Shown here piece after piece: positions 1-10,467 of a DNA stretch of 64,000 nt. Origin of the DNA: Vibrio zhugei. GTDB lineage: Bacteria; Pseudomonadota; Gammaproteobacteria; Enterobacterales; Vibrionaceae. A model generated the notes under the pieces. The model did not search any database and was not told where the DNA came from. It worked only from the letters and a program-made list of their open reading frames with translations. The DNA lies in NCBI RefSeq assembly GCF_003716875.1, contig NZ_CP033078.1, positions 2,232,001-2,296,000 on the forward strand, written 5' to 3'. A program made the position numbers and the translations under genes. Numbering within the stretch: the first letter of the stretch is position 1; the number at the start of each line of letters is the position of its first letter.

Positions 1-192
1 GAACACTTGAATGTGTTTTTGTTTATTTCGTCTAGAACACTAGATGAAATAATTGAGAACTTTTACAAATACTCTTCTAAAAGAGTATTTTGTCAGCTTT
101 CCAAATTGTTAAAGAGCAATGTGTCTTTTCTTTACTAATTACTAGCAAATGAAAACACCATTTTTAAGAGCACAAACTGATGCACTTAAAAA
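1..192 (-). other. 16S-23S rRNA internal transcribed spacer (part)
   Basis: This is the rRNA operon spacer downstream of tRNA-Glu on the minus strand; the 23S gene lies to the left of the window. A boxA antitermination element is visible at 106-118 (minus-strand TGCTCTTTAACAA, a perfect match). A perfect 8-bp hairpin with a 4-nt loop sits at 69-88, and the leftmost bases look like the RNase III processing stem that flanks 23S. No gene is seen here. Confidence 0.8.
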
Positions 193-268
193 TGGTATCC
201 CGTAGGGGAGTCGAACCCCTGTTACCGCCGTGAAAGGGCGGTGTCCTAGGCCTCTAGACGAACGGGAC
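193..268 (-). tRNA. tRNA-Glu (anticodon TTC)
   Basis: The minus strand gives a 76-nt cloverleaf: acceptor GTCCCGT pairing with ACGGGAT, a CTAGAGGCCTAGG D-arm, an anticodon arm centred on TTC, a GGGGTTCGACTCCCC T-arm and an encoded CCA at 193-195. It closely matches E. coli tRNA-Glu. The first acceptor pair is G1-U72 rather than G1-C72. It lies in the spacer between 16S and 23S, a common arrangement in gammaproteobacterial rrn operons. Confidence 0.95.
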
Positions 269-374
269 ACAATAGTTTCTCGCCATCAAAGGAGGGCAGA
301 GGAGTTAACGCGGTGCTCTCTATAACTAAACCGTATCAATCTGTGTGAACACTCATCGCAATAATCATTCGTAG

Positions 375-1919
<1,545 letters not shown>

Positions 1920-2145
1920 AAAGTTTTTTGTGGCTCAATGAATACTGACTTCAAAACTAAAATTCATCCGAAGATGAACGTAATTTTAAAGCTATTACTA
2001 TTCCAACAGAATAGTAATGAATTGACTGTGCCAAGATTAACTCGGTTAATCTCGATTGGTCACTCAGTTCATTGAAACCAATTGTGCTTCCTAAGAAGCT
2101 ATTGATTATCATCAACGAGTGCCCACACAGATTGATAGGTTTAAA

Positions 2146-2157
2146 TTGTTAAAGAGC
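2146..2157 (-). promoter_or_regulatory. rrn leader boxA antitermination site
   Basis: The minus strand reads GCTCTTTAACAA, the core of the rrn boxA recognised by NusB-S10. It sits in the leader about 40 bp downstream of promoter P2 and about 230 bp before mature 16S. An identical boxA core occurs in the 16S-23S spacer at 106-118. Confidence 0.8.
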
Positions 2158-2191
2158 TTCGCTTTTTGATTTTATCTCAAAGCGGACGGCC

Positions 2192-2219
2192 ATTTTAGCG
2201 ATTAGTCTTTTCAAGTCAA
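2192..2219 (-). promoter_or_regulatory. rRNA operon promoter P2
   Basis: On the minus strand a -35 TTGACT (2214-2219) is followed by a 16-bp spacer and a -10 TAAAAT (2192-2197), just upstream of the rrn leader. Position and sequence fit the growth-rate-insensitive second rRNA promoter. Confidence 0.7.
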
Positions 2220-2301
2220 CCACTTTTTTCATTTAATTTCTTAAACTTAATTGCCGCTTGTTGTGAGCAAGATACTTACGTATGCCTGACAACGGAATCA
2301 A

Positions 2302-2329
2302 ATTATAGGCACTTTCTGACAGTTCGCAA
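2302..2329 (-). promoter_or_regulatory. rRNA operon promoter P1
   Basis: The minus strand has -35 TTGCGA (2324-2329), a 16-bp spacer and a perfect -10 TATAAT (2302-2307), about 110 bp upstream of the second promoter. The tandem P1-P2 layout is standard for rrn operons. The 16-bp spacing is typical of rrn P1 and is linked in E. coli to control by initiating NTP and ppGpp. Confidence 0.7.
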
Positions 2330-2402
2330 TAGCTAATTTGCACAAAACCAGACAATTCAGCTCAACCGCTCAATTATGCAGCTACCTGGCGATTAAAAGT
2401 AC

Positions 2403-2440
2403 AAAAAAAACCCAGATAGCACGGTCACTATCTGGGTTTA
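2403..2440 (-). terminator. clpB rho-independent terminator
   Basis: A 12-bp stem (2408-2419 with 2428-2439, AAACCCAGATAG and its complement) with an 8-nt loop is followed on the minus strand by a run of eight T. It lies 34 bp past the clpB stop and insulates clpB from the rrn promoters. Confidence 0.9.
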
Positions 2441-2473
2441 TCTTTTTATATTGTCTCAACAATAGAATATCGA

Positions 2474-5047
2474 TTATTGATTGACTGTGATATGCCCATC
2501 TTTTACACCAATCATAATAGGCTCACCGGGCAGCAGTTCACCCGCTAACATCGATTTCGCTAATGGGTTTTCAACGTACTGCTGAATCGCCCGTTTCAGT
2601 GGGCGAGCACCGTATACCGGATCGAAGCCTATTTCAGCAATAAACGATAACGCTTCGTCATTCACATGAAACTCATAGTCTTTTTCTAACAGGCGATCTC
2701 GTAAACGTTGCAGCTGAATCGAAGCAATCGAACGAATCTGTTCTTGGCCCAGTGGATGGAAAACCACACTTTCATCTACGCGGTTCAAAAACTCTGGCCT
2801 AAAGTGTTGCGCGACCACTTCCATGACCTGATCTTTCATTCCTTGGTAATCAACCGTATGGAATTGCTCTTGGATGCGTTCTGATCCCAAATTCGATGTC
2901 ATGATGACGACGGTATTACGAAAGTCGACGGTACGACCCTGTCCATCGGTTAAGCGTCCATCGTCCAGCACCTGCAATAAAATATTAAACACATCCGGAT
3001 GGGCTTTTTCGACTTCATCTAACAAAATGACCGAGTAAGGTTTACGTCTTACCGCCTCAGTTAAATAGCCACCTTCTTCATAACCAACATAACCTGGAGG
3101 AGCACCGACTAATCTTGCGACGGAATGTTTCTCCATAAATTCCGACATATCGATACGTACCATCGCGTTCTCGCTATCGAACATAAAGTTCGCTAACGTT
3201 TTACACAATTCGGTTTTACCCACCCCTGTCGGGCCAAGGAACAAAAACGACCCAATCGGTCGGTTAGGATCCGATAACCCTGCTCGACTACGACGAATTG
3301 CGTTGGCAACCACATCCACGGCTTCAACTTGCCCGATCACTCGCTCATGCAATACGGTTTCCATGCTCAGCAGTTTGACTTTTTCCGCTTCCAGCATTTT
3401 TGATACAGGAATCCCTGTTTGTCGTGACAGCACTTCGGCAATTTCCGCTTCCGTGACTTTGTTTCGTAACAATGTCATCTCTTGCATTTCTGCTTGTGTT
3501 GCTAAATCGAGCTGCTTTTCTAATTCAGGAATGCGCCCGTATTGCAATTCAGACATCCGACTTAAGTCACCCGCACGTCGTGCCATTTCAATATCTAAAC
3601 GCGCCTGCTCTAATTCGGCTTTAATATGCTGAGTACCTTGAAGGGCTGCTTTTTCCGTTTTCCAGATTTCATCAAGCTCCGCATATTCTCGCCCTTTCTC
3701 TGTGAGTTCCTCATTGAGGATCCCTAGGCGTTTTTCACTCGCATCATCATGCTCGTTCGTCAGTGCTTGCTGCTCGATCTTAAGTTGAATGATACGTCGT
3801 TCTAACTTATCCAGCGATTCAGGCTTTGAATCAATTTGCAGACGAATACTGGATGCAGCTTCATCAATCAAATCAATCGCTTTATCAGGAAGTTGACGAT
3901 CAGAGATATAGCGGTTCGATAACGCAGCGGCGGCCACGATGGCAGGATCAGTAATTTCTACATGATGATGCAGCTCATAGCGTTCTTTTAATCCACGTAA
4001 AATAGCAACGGTATCTTCAACGGTTGGCTCGTCCACCAGCACTTTTTGGAAACGACGCTCTAGTGCCGGGTCCTTTTCAATGTATTGACGATATTCATCC
4101 AACGTTGTCGCGCCGACACAATGCAGTTCACCACGAGCCAGAGCGGGTTTCAGCATGTTTCCCGCATCCATTGAGCCTTCGCCTTTGCCCGCACCGACCA
4201 TAGTGTGCAATTCATCGATAAATAAAATGACGTTGCCTTCTTCTTTGGCCAACTCATTCAATACCGATTTTAAACGCTCTTCAAATTCACCGCGGTATTT
4301 TGCGCCCGCGACCAACGACCCCATATCCAGCGCTAATACCCGCCGACCACGTAAGCCTTCAGGCACTTCGTTGTTAATGATTCGTTCGGCAAGCCCCTCG
4401 ACAATCGCCGTTTTACCGACCCCTGGCTGACCAATAATCACTGGGTTGTTTTTCGTACGACGCTGAAGAACTTGAATGATACGGCGGATTTCATCGTCTC
4501 GCCCAATCACAGGGTCTAACTTACCTTGTTCCGCTCGTTCGGTGAGATCAATGGTGTATTTTTCGAGCGCTTGTCTCAGTTCTTCCGCATTGGGATCATT
4601 CACCGTCTGTCCACCGCGAATGCTTTCTATCGCTTCACTGACTTTTTTCTCGGTCAAACCAAATTCTTTTAATAGTTTCCCGAGCGGTCCACGGTCTTCG
4701 ATGGCGGCGAGTAAAAAGATTTCCGACGAAATGTAGGCATCTTTTCGTTTTTGAGCGACTTTGTCGCACATATTAAAGAGTGAGCCTAAATGATTAGAGA
4801 GCTGAACGTCTCCACCAATACCGCTCACCTTAGGTAAATGATCAAGTATTTCTCCGAGCTTAGAACGAAGCTGCATGGCATCCACTTCAAGCATCGTCAA
4901 TAAAGGACGAACTGGACTGCCATTTTGATCCATTAATGCCACCATTAAATGGACAGGCTCAATATATTGGTGATCGCGGCCTAGTGCTAACGACTGAGCA
5001 TCAGATATCGCTACTTGAAATTTACTTGTGAATCTATCAAGGCGCAT
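2474..5047 (-). CDS. clpB: ATP-dependent disaggregase ClpB
   Basis: This cytoplasmic Hsp100 AAA+ hexamer extracts polypeptides from heat-induced aggregates together with DnaK. The 857 residues equal the E. coli length. In order: an N-terminal Clp repeat domain (about 1-145), AAA1 with Walker A GQPGVGKT near residue 206, the coiled-coil middle domain (about 410-530), and AAA2 with Walker A GPTGVGKT near 605 and the pore loop GYVGYEEGG. The C-terminal D2-small domain ends in a short tail. The gene follows pgeF with a 106-bp gap holding a strong sigma-32 promoter and ends in a clear terminator, so it is probably its own heat-shock unit. No defect is seen. Confidence 0.98.
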   Translation of the reverse strand: MRLDRFTSKFQVAISDAQSLALGRDHQYIEPVHLMVALMDQNGSPVRPLLTMLEVDAMQLRSKLGEILDHLPKVSGIGGDVQLSNHLGSLFNMCDKVAQKRKDAYISSEIFLLAAIEDRGPLGKLLKEFGLTEKKVSEAIESIRGGQTVNDPNAEELRQALEKYTIDLTERAEQGKLDPVIGRDDEIRRIIQVLQRRTKNNPVIIGQPGVGKTAIVEGLAERIINNEVPEGLRGRRVLALDMGSLVAGAKYRGEFEERLKSVLNELAKEEGNVILFIDELHTMVGAGKGEGSMDAGNMLKPALARGELHCVGATTLDEYRQYIEKDPALERRFQKVLVDEPTVEDTVAILRGLKERYELHHHVEITDPAIVAAAALSNRYISDRQLPDKAIDLIDEAASSIRLQIDSKPESLDKLERRIIQLKIEQQALTNEHDDASEKRLGILNEELTEKGREYAELDEIWKTEKAALQGTQHIKAELEQARLDIEMARRAGDLSRMSELQYGRIPELEKQLDLATQAEMQEMTLLRNKVTEAEIAEVLSRQTGIPVSKMLEAEKVKLLSMETVLHERVIGQVEAVDVVANAIRRSRAGLSDPNRPIGSFLFLGPTGVGKTELCKTLANFMFDSENAMVRIDMSEFMEKHSVARLVGAPPGYVGYEEGGYLTEAVRRKPYSVILLDEVEKAHPDVFNILLQVLDDGRLTDGQGRTVDFRNTVVIMTSNLGSERIQEQFHTVDYQGMKDQVMEVVAQHFRPEFLNRVDESVVFHPLGQEQIRSIASIQLQRLRDRLLEKDYEFHVNDEALSFIAEIGFDPVYGARPLKRAIQQYVENPLAKSMLAGELLPGEPIMIGVKDGHITVNQ

Positions 5048-5093
5048 AACAACCTTCCTAACCTCAAAATGAGTAAAATTGACTACGTTAGGA

Positions 5094-5122
5094 AAATGGT
5101 ATCCATAGGTTCAAATTTCAAG
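5094..5122 (-). promoter_or_regulatory. sigma-32 heat-shock promoter of clpB
   Basis: The minus strand shows a perfect heat-shock -35, CTTGAAA (5116-5122), a 14-bp spacer and TACCATTT (5094-5101), close to the sigma-32 -10 consensus CCCCATNT. It lies about 50 bp upstream of the clpB ATG, as in other gammaproteobacteria. Confidence 0.8.
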
Positions 5123-5153
5123 GTCAGAACATGAGTTTAATTGCACATTGCGA

Positions 5154-5879
5154 TTACGGCTGGATCCAGATGAAACTGGCTTGTCTTCCGGTCACGCCAT
5201 CACGACGATAGGAATAAAACTGTTTGGGGTGTTGGTAGGTACACAGCTTGCAAGAATATACGCCATCAACGCCTAAAGCGTGCAAGCGAATACGAGTTAT
5301 TGCTTCCATATCAGCAAGCCACTTACCATTTTCTTGAGGCAGGAACGCTTGCTGCGTTTGCTCATGGACATGAGTAAAGGCCTCGACCACATCGTCGCCG
5401 ACCTCAAATTTATCGGGGCCAATCGCTGGGCCTAACCACACGAGCGCTTCACCATGAATTTGCGCCAAGGCATTTTCAATGATGCCGCCAGCCAATCCTC
5501 GCCATCCCGCATGAACGGCCGCGACTTGAGTTCCCGACGTATTGGTAATCAATACAGGCAGACAATCCGCCGTCATCACCGTGCAAACAACATGGGGAAG
5601 CGCGGTACAAATCCCATCCGCATCAAGCGTATCTAACTGCGGTGATTCCGCTCTCAACACTCGAGTTGAATGGGTTTGATTTAACCAAATCGGTGGCGCA
5701 GGCATCGCGAATGTCTGAGCTATCGACGCGCGGTTATTCTCTACATCAGTCACATTATCCCCAACATGAGCCCCTAAGTTTAAACCTTGGTATTGCCCTT
5801 GTGAGACACCACCAACCCGCGTGGAAGAAAACGCTTTGATTGACTTTGGTGCAGGCCAGTTGGGAATAATATGATGCAT
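5154..5879 (-). CDS. pgeF: Peptidoglycan editing factor PgeF (YfiH, laccase-domain)
   Basis: A 241-residue protein of the YfiH/DUF152 family. PgeF is reported to remove wrongly added L-Ser from UDP-MurNAc during cell-wall precursor synthesis; related laccase-domain enzymes act on purine nucleosides. The zinc-site motif HAGWRGLAGG, a C-terminal CKLCTY segment and MTADCLPV carry the conserved His and Cys ligands. The gene begins 4 bp after rluD ends (rluD-pgeF-clpB order as in E. coli), so it is probably cotranscribed with rluD. Length is normal. Confidence 0.92.
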   Translation of the reverse strand: MHHIIPNWPAPKSIKAFSSTRVGGVSQGQYQGLNLGAHVGDNVTDVENNRASIAQTFAMPAPPIWLNQTHSTRVLRAESPQLDTLDADGICTALPHVVCTVMTADCLPVLITNTSGTQVAAVHAGWRGLAGGIIENALAQIHGEALVWLGPAIGPDKFEVGDDVVEAFTHVHEQTQQAFLPQENGKWLADMEAITRIRLHALGVDGVYSCKLCTYQHPKQFYSYRRDGVTGRQASFIWIQP

Positions 5880-5883
5880 AGTA

Positions 5884-6858
5884 TTAGTACTCTTCAGCGC
5901 GATGTTGTTTTGCGTCTAAACGCAGGGCATCCGCCATTTCTACCATATCATCAGGGACTGGAGCGTGAAATTCCAATGTTTCTTTGGTTATGGGATGGTC
6001 AAATCGCAACATCACCGCATGCAAAGCTTGGCGATCAAACGCTCGAATGGCTTCCGCCAACTCTTCTGTTGCCCCTTTCGGTATACGGGCGCGACCACCG
6101 TAGGCCTGATCACCTAATAACGGATGCTGTATGTAAGACATATGCACACGAATTTGGTGAGTACGACCCGTTTCCAAGCGCAAACGAATACGCGTGTGTT
6201 CACGGAAGTGCTCCGCGACTCGGTAGTGAGTCACCGCTGGACGTCCAGAAATGGTGACCGCCATCAGGGTCCGTTTGGTCGAATGGCGTCCAATCGGTTT
6301 ATCCACATGGCCACCACCTGTCATGGTACCAATAGCAATGGCTTCGTACTCACGCGTAATGTTGCGTTTTTGCAGTGCCCGAACCAGACGTGTTTGCGCT
6401 GGTACTGTTTTCGCCACCACCATTAAACCGGTCGTATCTTTATCAAGACGATGCACAATTCCCGCACGCGGAACCTCAGCAATTTGAGGGTAATGATACA
6501 ATAATGCATTGAGAACAGTGCCATCAGGCGTACCAGCGCCTGGGTGAACCACAAAATCTCGAGGTTTATTGATCACGATAATGTCGTCATCTTCATAAAC
6601 AATATTTAAAGGAATATTTTGCGCTTCCCAACGCTCCTCGTCTTCCAGTTCAGCTTGAACAGTGATAACTTCACCGCCTAAGACTTTCACTCTGGGTTTT
6701 GTGACGACGTTACCGTCAACAGAAATTTTTCCGTCAACTAGCCATTCTTTCAGGCGAGTACGAGAAAAATCGGTGAATAGCTCAGCCACAGCTTGGTCTA
6801 AACGCTGACCTAGCTGTTGCTCTTTTACTGTTTGGGTTAATTCAATCTGTTGCGCCAT
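5884..6858 (-). CDS. rluD: 23S rRNA pseudouridine(1911/1915/1917) synthase RluD
   Basis: RluD makes the pseudouridines of 23S helix 69 at the inter-subunit bridge, late in 50S assembly. The 324-residue product has an N-terminal S4 RNA-binding domain (about 15-75) and an RsuA/RluA catalytic domain with HRLDKDTTGL, whose Asp is the nucleophile. I chose the ATG at 6858 because the protein then begins MAQQIELTQTV, matching E. coli RluD. A GTG 12 codons upstream (6894) is in frame but has no better ribosome site. It is divergent from bamD with about 150 bp between, as in E. coli. Confidence 0.93.
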   Translation of the reverse strand: MAQQIELTQTVKEQQLGQRLDQAVAELFTDFSRTRLKEWLVDGKISVDGNVVTKPRVKVLGGEVITVQAELEDEERWEAQNIPLNIVYEDDDIIVINKPRDFVVHPGAGTPDGTVLNALLYHYPQIAEVPRAGIVHRLDKDTTGLMVVAKTVPAQTRLVRALQKRNITREYEAIAIGTMTGGGHVDKPIGRHSTKRTLMAVTISGRPAVTHYRVAEHFREHTRIRLRLETGRTHQIRVHMSYIQHPLLGDQAYGGRARIPKGATEELAEAIRAFDRQALHAVMLRFDHPITKETLEFHAPVPDDMVEMADALRLDAKQHRAEEY

Positions 6859-7012
6859 ATCGAACTTTTTCAAAAACCTTGGGACTAATGCCACTAGTAT
6901 GGATAATATATAACGCCATTGTATCTGTTACTGCCTAGAAAGTAACGTCACGTTTTCGGAGCTACGGCTCTTAAGTTAAAGAAGCACTAATTTCAAGGAA
7001 GCATCTCCTGAC

Positions 7013-7741
7013 ATGAAATACCAGACTATCGCAGGCTTACTGACACTCACACTGTTATACGGCTGTTCAAGCAGCGACAAAGTAGTGCCTGATGTACCTC
7101 CTTCACAACTTTATTCAGAGTCTCAGGAGTCACTACAATCAGGGAACTGGCAGACTGCCATTAAAAAACTCGAAGCACTTGATTCTCGCTATCCGTTTGG
7201 TGCTTACTCAAAGCAAGTTCAGCTGAATCTTATCTATGTGTATTATAAAAGCGACGATTATGCGATGGCATTAGCCACCAGCGAACGTTTTATCCGCTTA
7301 AATCCAACACATCCGCAAATTGACTGGGTGTTGTATATGCGCGGTCTCACTTATATGGCGCAAGATCAGAACTTTGTCCAAGAATTTGTTGGAATCGATC
7401 GCAGTGATCGTGATCCAGAACCAGCAAAATCGGCGTTTGCTGACTTTAAAAAACTCTTGAAACGTTACCCAAATAGTCAGTATGCGAAAGATACCAAAAA
7501 GCGCATGGAATACCTCAAACACCGCATTGCCGATTACGATCTGGCCACCGCGGATTTCTATTTACGTCGCAAAGCTTGGATAGCCGCGATTAATCGTGCG
7601 CAAGAAATTCAGAAAACCTATCCTGATACGCAAGCTGCACGTAAATCCATTCCGATAGAATTAAAGGCTTACCAAGCCTTAGGATTAGAGAAACCGATTG
7701 AACGTACCAAACAATTGATGAAACTCAATCCGGTCCGCTGA
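7013..7741 (+). CDS. bamD: Outer membrane protein assembly factor BamD
   Basis: Essential lipoprotein of the BAM complex that folds beta-barrel proteins into the outer membrane; it contacts BamA and BamC at the periplasmic face. The 242 residues start with a short hydrophobic signal and lipobox LLYGC (Cys near residue 18), followed by five TPR-like helical repeats that fill the rest. AAGGAAG precedes the ATG. The gene is divergent from rluD and has its own terminator, so it is monocistronic. Confidence 0.95.
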   Translation: MKYQTIAGLLTLTLLYGCSSSDKVVPDVPPSQLYSESQESLQSGNWQTAIKKLEALDSRYPFGAYSKQVQLNLIYVYYKSDDYAMALATSERFIRLNPTHPQIDWVLYMRGLTYMAQDQNFVQEFVGIDRSDRDPEPAKSAFADFKKLLKRYPNSQYAKDTKKRMEYLKHRIADYDLATADFYLRRKAWIAAINRAQEIQKTYPDTQAARKSIPIELKAYQALGLEKPIERTKQLMKLNPVR

Positions 7742-7752
7742 GCAACCAAAAA

Positions 7753-7785
7753 CAAAAAAGCCGCATCAAACGATGCGGCTTTTTC
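7753..7785 (+). terminator. bamD terminator
   Basis: An 8-bp GC-rich stem GCCGCATC / GATGCGGC with an AAAC loop, followed by TTTTT, lies 12 bp past the bamD stop. An A run on the other side makes it potentially bidirectional. Confidence 0.9.
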
Positions 7786-7794
7786 ATTAATATA

Positions 7795-7832
7795 GCCGGA
7801 TAATCAGTGCATTGCACCACTGCTTATCCGGC
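7795..7832. repeat. 15-bp imperfect palindrome (hairpin)
   Basis: Arms 7795-7809 and 7818-7832 are complementary with one mismatch and enclose an 8-nt loop. No T run follows on either strand, so it is not a standard terminator and comes in addition to the bamD terminator just before it. It could be a REP-like element or an RNA processing hairpin. The rest of the 7833-8097 gap is AT-rich leader of raiA without other visible features. Confidence 0.5.
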
Positions 7833-8097
7833 CACATTGATTTGCACTACCTTATTTTAAAACGAAAAAAACCGCTAAAATGCCGAGTATTTTTAGTTTC
7901 AATCCTTCCAATGTAACGTGCTGGAAAAGAATCTCAAGGTTTTTCTCAACATTTTCCTTTCACTCCTTGCGACAGATCACGTTGATTTTTAAACTCACAA
8001 ATCTCCTACAATAAAGTGACTTTGATCAAACATTTCATTCTGATTATGCTGCATTCTGAAGTTAACCCATAAGGGATACAACAAAAGGAAGGGCACT

Positions 8098-8421
8098 ATG
8101 AAATTGAATATTACAGGTAAAAATATCGACGTTACCTCTGCCATCCGCAATCATATTGAAAGCAAATTTAAAAAACTGGAAAAATGGCAAGTGGACTTGA
8201 TCAGCTGCCAAGCCACCTTCAGTGAAGAGCCCAACAAGCAGAAAAAATTTGAAGCCAGTATTAGTGTTCCCAAAGGTCAGTTAACCGCATCCGCTGTACA
8301 TGAAGATTTGTATGTCGCCATCAATGAAGTTGAACAAAAACTTGGCCGACAGTTGAATAAATACAGTCACAAACACGAAGCGAAGCGAGGCGTTTCCCCA
8401 ACTCCGATTGAAGAAGAGTAA
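8098..8421 (+). CDS. raiA: Ribosome-associated inhibitor A / hibernation factor (RaiA/HPF family)
   Basis: A 107-residue member of the YfiA/HPF family. It binds the 30S decoding channel in stressed or stationary cells and blocks tRNA and mRNA binding, storing ribosomes in an inactive form. It starts MKLNITGKNIDVTSAIRNH, the family hallmark, with a beta-alpha-beta-beta-beta-alpha fold and a short charged tail. AAGGAAGGG lies upstream of the ATG. Position just before pheL-pheA matches E. coli. Monocistronic, with its own terminator. Confidence 0.93.
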   Translation: MKLNITGKNIDVTSAIRNHIESKFKKLEKWQVDLISCQATFSEEPNKQKKFEASISVPKGQLTASAVHEDLYVAINEVEQKLGRQLNKYSHKHEAKRGVSPTPIEEE

Positions 8422-8431
8422 TCCATTCCAC

Positions 8432-8459
8432 GAATAGCGCCTACGGGCGCTATTTTTTT
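8432..8459 (+). terminator. raiA terminator
   Basis: Stem AATAGCGCC / GGGCGCTATT with a TAC loop followed by seven T, 11 bp past the raiA stop and immediately before the pheA promoter. Confidence 0.9.
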
Positions 8460-8461
8460 GC

Positions 8462-8490
8462 TTGACGCTAGCCCTGCCCTTGCTTATTGT
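8462..8490 (+). promoter_or_regulatory. pheLA promoter
   Basis: TTGACG (8462-8467), a 17-bp spacer and TATTGT (8485-8490) lie about 42 bp upstream of the leader peptide ATG. They directly follow the raiA terminator, as expected for an independent pheLA transcript. Confidence 0.6.
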
Positions 8491-8531
8491 AAAATCATCT
8501 CGACGTTATCGATAAACACATCACAAACGAT

Positions 8532-8576
8532 ATGACACAACGACTGTTCTTTTTTGACTTCTTTGTACTCTGTTGA
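8532..8576 (+). CDS. pheL: pheA leader peptide PheL
   Basis: A 14-residue ORF reading MTQRLFFFDFFVLC, with five Phe codons in a block of six. It serves as the sensor of charged tRNA-Phe: ribosome stalling at the Phe codons decides whether the downstream terminator forms. It is followed by the attenuator hairpins at 8582-8648 and by pheA. The peptide is closely similar to the enterobacterial PheL. The stop codon TGA (8574-8576) lies 5 bp before the antiterminator arm, the geometry that attenuation needs. Confidence 0.93.
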   Translation: MTQRLFFFDFFVLC

Positions 8577-8581
8577 ATAAC

Positions 8582-8648
8582 GGAGGCATGCTCGTTGGCA
8601 TAAAAGTCAAAAACGAACAGAAAGCCTCCCTAACAGGGAGGCTTTTTT
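8582..8648 (+). promoter_or_regulatory. pheA transcription attenuator
   Basis: The terminator is GCCTCCCT (8624-8631), AAC loop, AGGGAGGC (8635-8642), then six T. The alternative antiterminator pairs GGAGGC (8582-8587) with GCCTCC (8624-8629), extended by TCGTT (8592-8596) with AACGA (8612-8616). A further pairing links the Phe-codon region (about 8544-8560) with 8604-8620. A ribosome stalled on Phe codons leaves 8582-8587 free and gives read-through; one at the stop codon masks it and termination follows. Confidence 0.88.
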
Positions 8649-8665
8649 ATAAGGACAATACTGTT

Positions 8666-9841
8666 ATGACAGACACTTCACTGAGCCTTGATGAGATTAG
8701 GCTGCGCCTTAATGAGCTTGATGACCAACTGCTTTCTTTGCTTTCTCAACGACGTGCACTTAGCATTGAAGTGGCTAAGAGTAAAATCAGCACCAAAAAG
8801 CCCGTTAGGGATGCCAAACGCGAACAACAGTTGCTGGTTAAGTTAATCAATTCAGGGAAAGAGCATTACAATCTCGATGCTCAATACATTACTAAACTGT
8901 TCCATACCATTATTGAAGATTCGGTTCTCCTACAACAAACCTACTTACAAGATCTGGCTAATCCCCAAGATACAACTCAGCATGCGCGCGTTGCCTTTTT
9001 AGGCTCAAAAGGGTCTTACTCTCACCTTGCTACTCGCGATTACTTTAGCCGTAAACATACCGAACTTACTGAAATCAATTGTCATCAATTTCGAGACATT
9101 ACCGATACCGTTGAAGCCGGCCAAGCCGATTTCGGTGTGCTTCCTATCGAAAATACCAGCTCGGGATCGATTAATGAAGTGTATGATTTACTGCAACACA
9201 CCACGTTATATATCGTTGGTGAAATCACCTATCCGATCGAACATAGCTTGTTAACCCGTCGTGAGGTGCCTCTCGAATCCATTCGTGAACTCTACTCGCA
9301 CCCGCAACCTCACCAACAATGCAGTGAATTCTTACGTCACTTGAAAGATGTCGAACTCAGAAGCTGCCTAAGTACCGCGGATGCAATGAAAACGGTACAG
9401 TCATTAGACCGTGATGATGTTGCCGCCATTGGCAGTGCCGCGAGCGGTAAACTGTATGGATTGCAGCCTATTCAAACCCATATCTCGAATCAAAGTGAAA
9501 ATTACACTCGCTTTATTGTGGTCGCACGTAAACCGGTCGATGTTTCTTTGCAAATTCCAGCGAAAACCACCTTAATCATGTCCACCAAGCAAGAAGTGGG
9601 CTCGCTGGTCTCTTCACTACTCGTGCTACAACGCTATGGCATTAATATGACCAAATTGGAATCGAGACCCATCATGGGTAACCCATGGGAAGAGATGTTC
9701 TACGTCGATTTACAAGCCCACCTTGATTCCCCTGAGATGCAACAAGCGTTGGTTGAGTTAACGGCGTTGACAACCCATCTCAAAGTTTTAGGATCCTATC
9801 CTATCGAAAATGTGAAACCGACTGCCATCCAATTACGTTAA
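8666..9841 (+). CDS. pheA: Bifunctional chorismate mutase / prephenate dehydratase (P-protein)
   Basis: Converts chorismate to prephenate and then to phenylpyruvate for phenylalanine synthesis in the cytoplasm. The 391 residues hold an AroQ chorismate mutase domain (about 1-90), a prephenate dehydratase domain (about 105-285) with the NYTRF motif, and a C-terminal ACT domain (about 300-385) with ESRP, the Phe feedback site. The ATG at 8666 has AAGGA 10 bp upstream and gives the E. coli-like start. An in-frame TTG at 8573 overlaps the pheL stop and lies inside the attenuator, so it is not used. Controlled by PheL attenuation. Confidence 0.95.
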   Translation: MTDTSLSLDEIRLRLNELDDQLLSLLSQRRALSIEVAKSKISTKKPVRDAKREQQLLVKLINSGKEHYNLDAQYITKLFHTIIEDSVLLQQTYLQDLANPQDTTQHARVAFLGSKGSYSHLATRDYFSRKHTELTEINCHQFRDITDTVEAGQADFGVLPIENTSSGSINEVYDLLQHTTLYIVGEITYPIEHSLLTRREVPLESIRELYSHPQPHQQCSEFLRHLKDVELRSCLSTADAMKTVQSLDRDDVAAIGSAASGKLYGLQPIQTHISNQSENYTRFIVVARKPVDVSLQIPAKTTLIMSTKQEVGSLVSSLLVLQRYGINMTKLESRPIMGNPWEEMFYVDLQAHLDSPEMQQALVELTALTTHLKVLGSYPIENVKPTAIQLR

Positions 9842-9851
9842 AGGAACGCTC

Positions 9852-10379
9852 ATGCCATCCGTTGTTATCGCGTCACTCAATCCTGCAAAAATTAATGCTG
9901 TCAAAAGCGCGTTTGAATTGATATTTCCACAACACACTTTTCAATTTAATGGTGTGGATGTGCCCTCTGGCGTCGCAGACCAGCCCATGAGTAATAATGA
10001 GACTTACCATGGGGCTAAAAATCGTGTCAATAATGCGAAACAAGCGGTGCAAGGGGCGGATTATTATGTCGGAATCGAAGCAGGTATCGAGGGCAATGCG
10101 ACCTTCGCGTGGATTGTGATTGAATCAGAAGAGCAACAAGGTGAGTCTCGCTCAGCAAGCTTAGCGCTGCCACCACGTGTGCTAGCGAAACTCGCCAACG
10201 CTCATGAGCTCGGTAATGTAATGGATGAGGTTTTTGCCACTGATAACATTAAACAGAAAGGCGGGGCCATTGGTCTACTGACTCAGAATCACTTAACCCG
10301 CAGTTCGGTTTACCATCAAGCATTAATTCTCGCTTTGGTTCCTTTCCTTAATTCAGACCATTACCCAGCGATACTGTAA
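9852..10379 (+). CDS. yjjX: Inosine/xanthosine triphosphatase (YjjX family)
   Basis: A 175-residue non-canonical purine NTPase that hydrolyses ITP and XTP, keeping deaminated purines out of nucleic acids. The start MPSVVIASLNPAKINAVKSA is the family signature, and GIEAGIEG and the C-terminal LTRSSVYHQALILAL are also conserved. AAGGAACG precedes the ATG, only 10 bp after pheA, so read-through from pheA is likely. Length is normal for the family. Confidence 0.9.
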   Translation: MPSVVIASLNPAKINAVKSAFELIFPQHTFQFNGVDVPSGVADQPMSNNETYHGAKNRVNNAKQAVQGADYYVGIEAGIEGNATFAWIVIESEEQQGESRSASLALPPRVLAKLANAHELGNVMDEVFATDNIKQKGGAIGLLTQNHLTRSSVYHQALILALVPFLNSDHYPAIL

Positions 10380-10414
10380 CCCCCGGTACTCACCAATGAG
10401 TGAGTACGGCATCA

Positions 10415-10452
10415 AAAACAACGCGCTTATGAGTGACTCACAAGCGCGTTTT
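10415..10452 (-). terminator. trpR terminator, possibly shared with yjjX
   Basis: Stem AACGCGCTT (10420-10428) with AAGCGCGTT (10442-10450) and a 13-nt loop lies between convergent yjjX and trpR. The minus strand continues GTTTTTG, so it best serves trpR. A second hairpin, GTACTCAC / GTGAGTAC at 10386-10407, sits beside it. Confidence 0.65.
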
Positions 10453-10467
10453 CATGACCGCCAGCCT

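Noticed and set aside
8573..8665. In-frame N-terminal extension of pheA from TTG at 8573
   Set aside because: It overlaps the pheL stop and runs through the attenuator terminator; the ATG at 8666 with AAGGA matches the family start.
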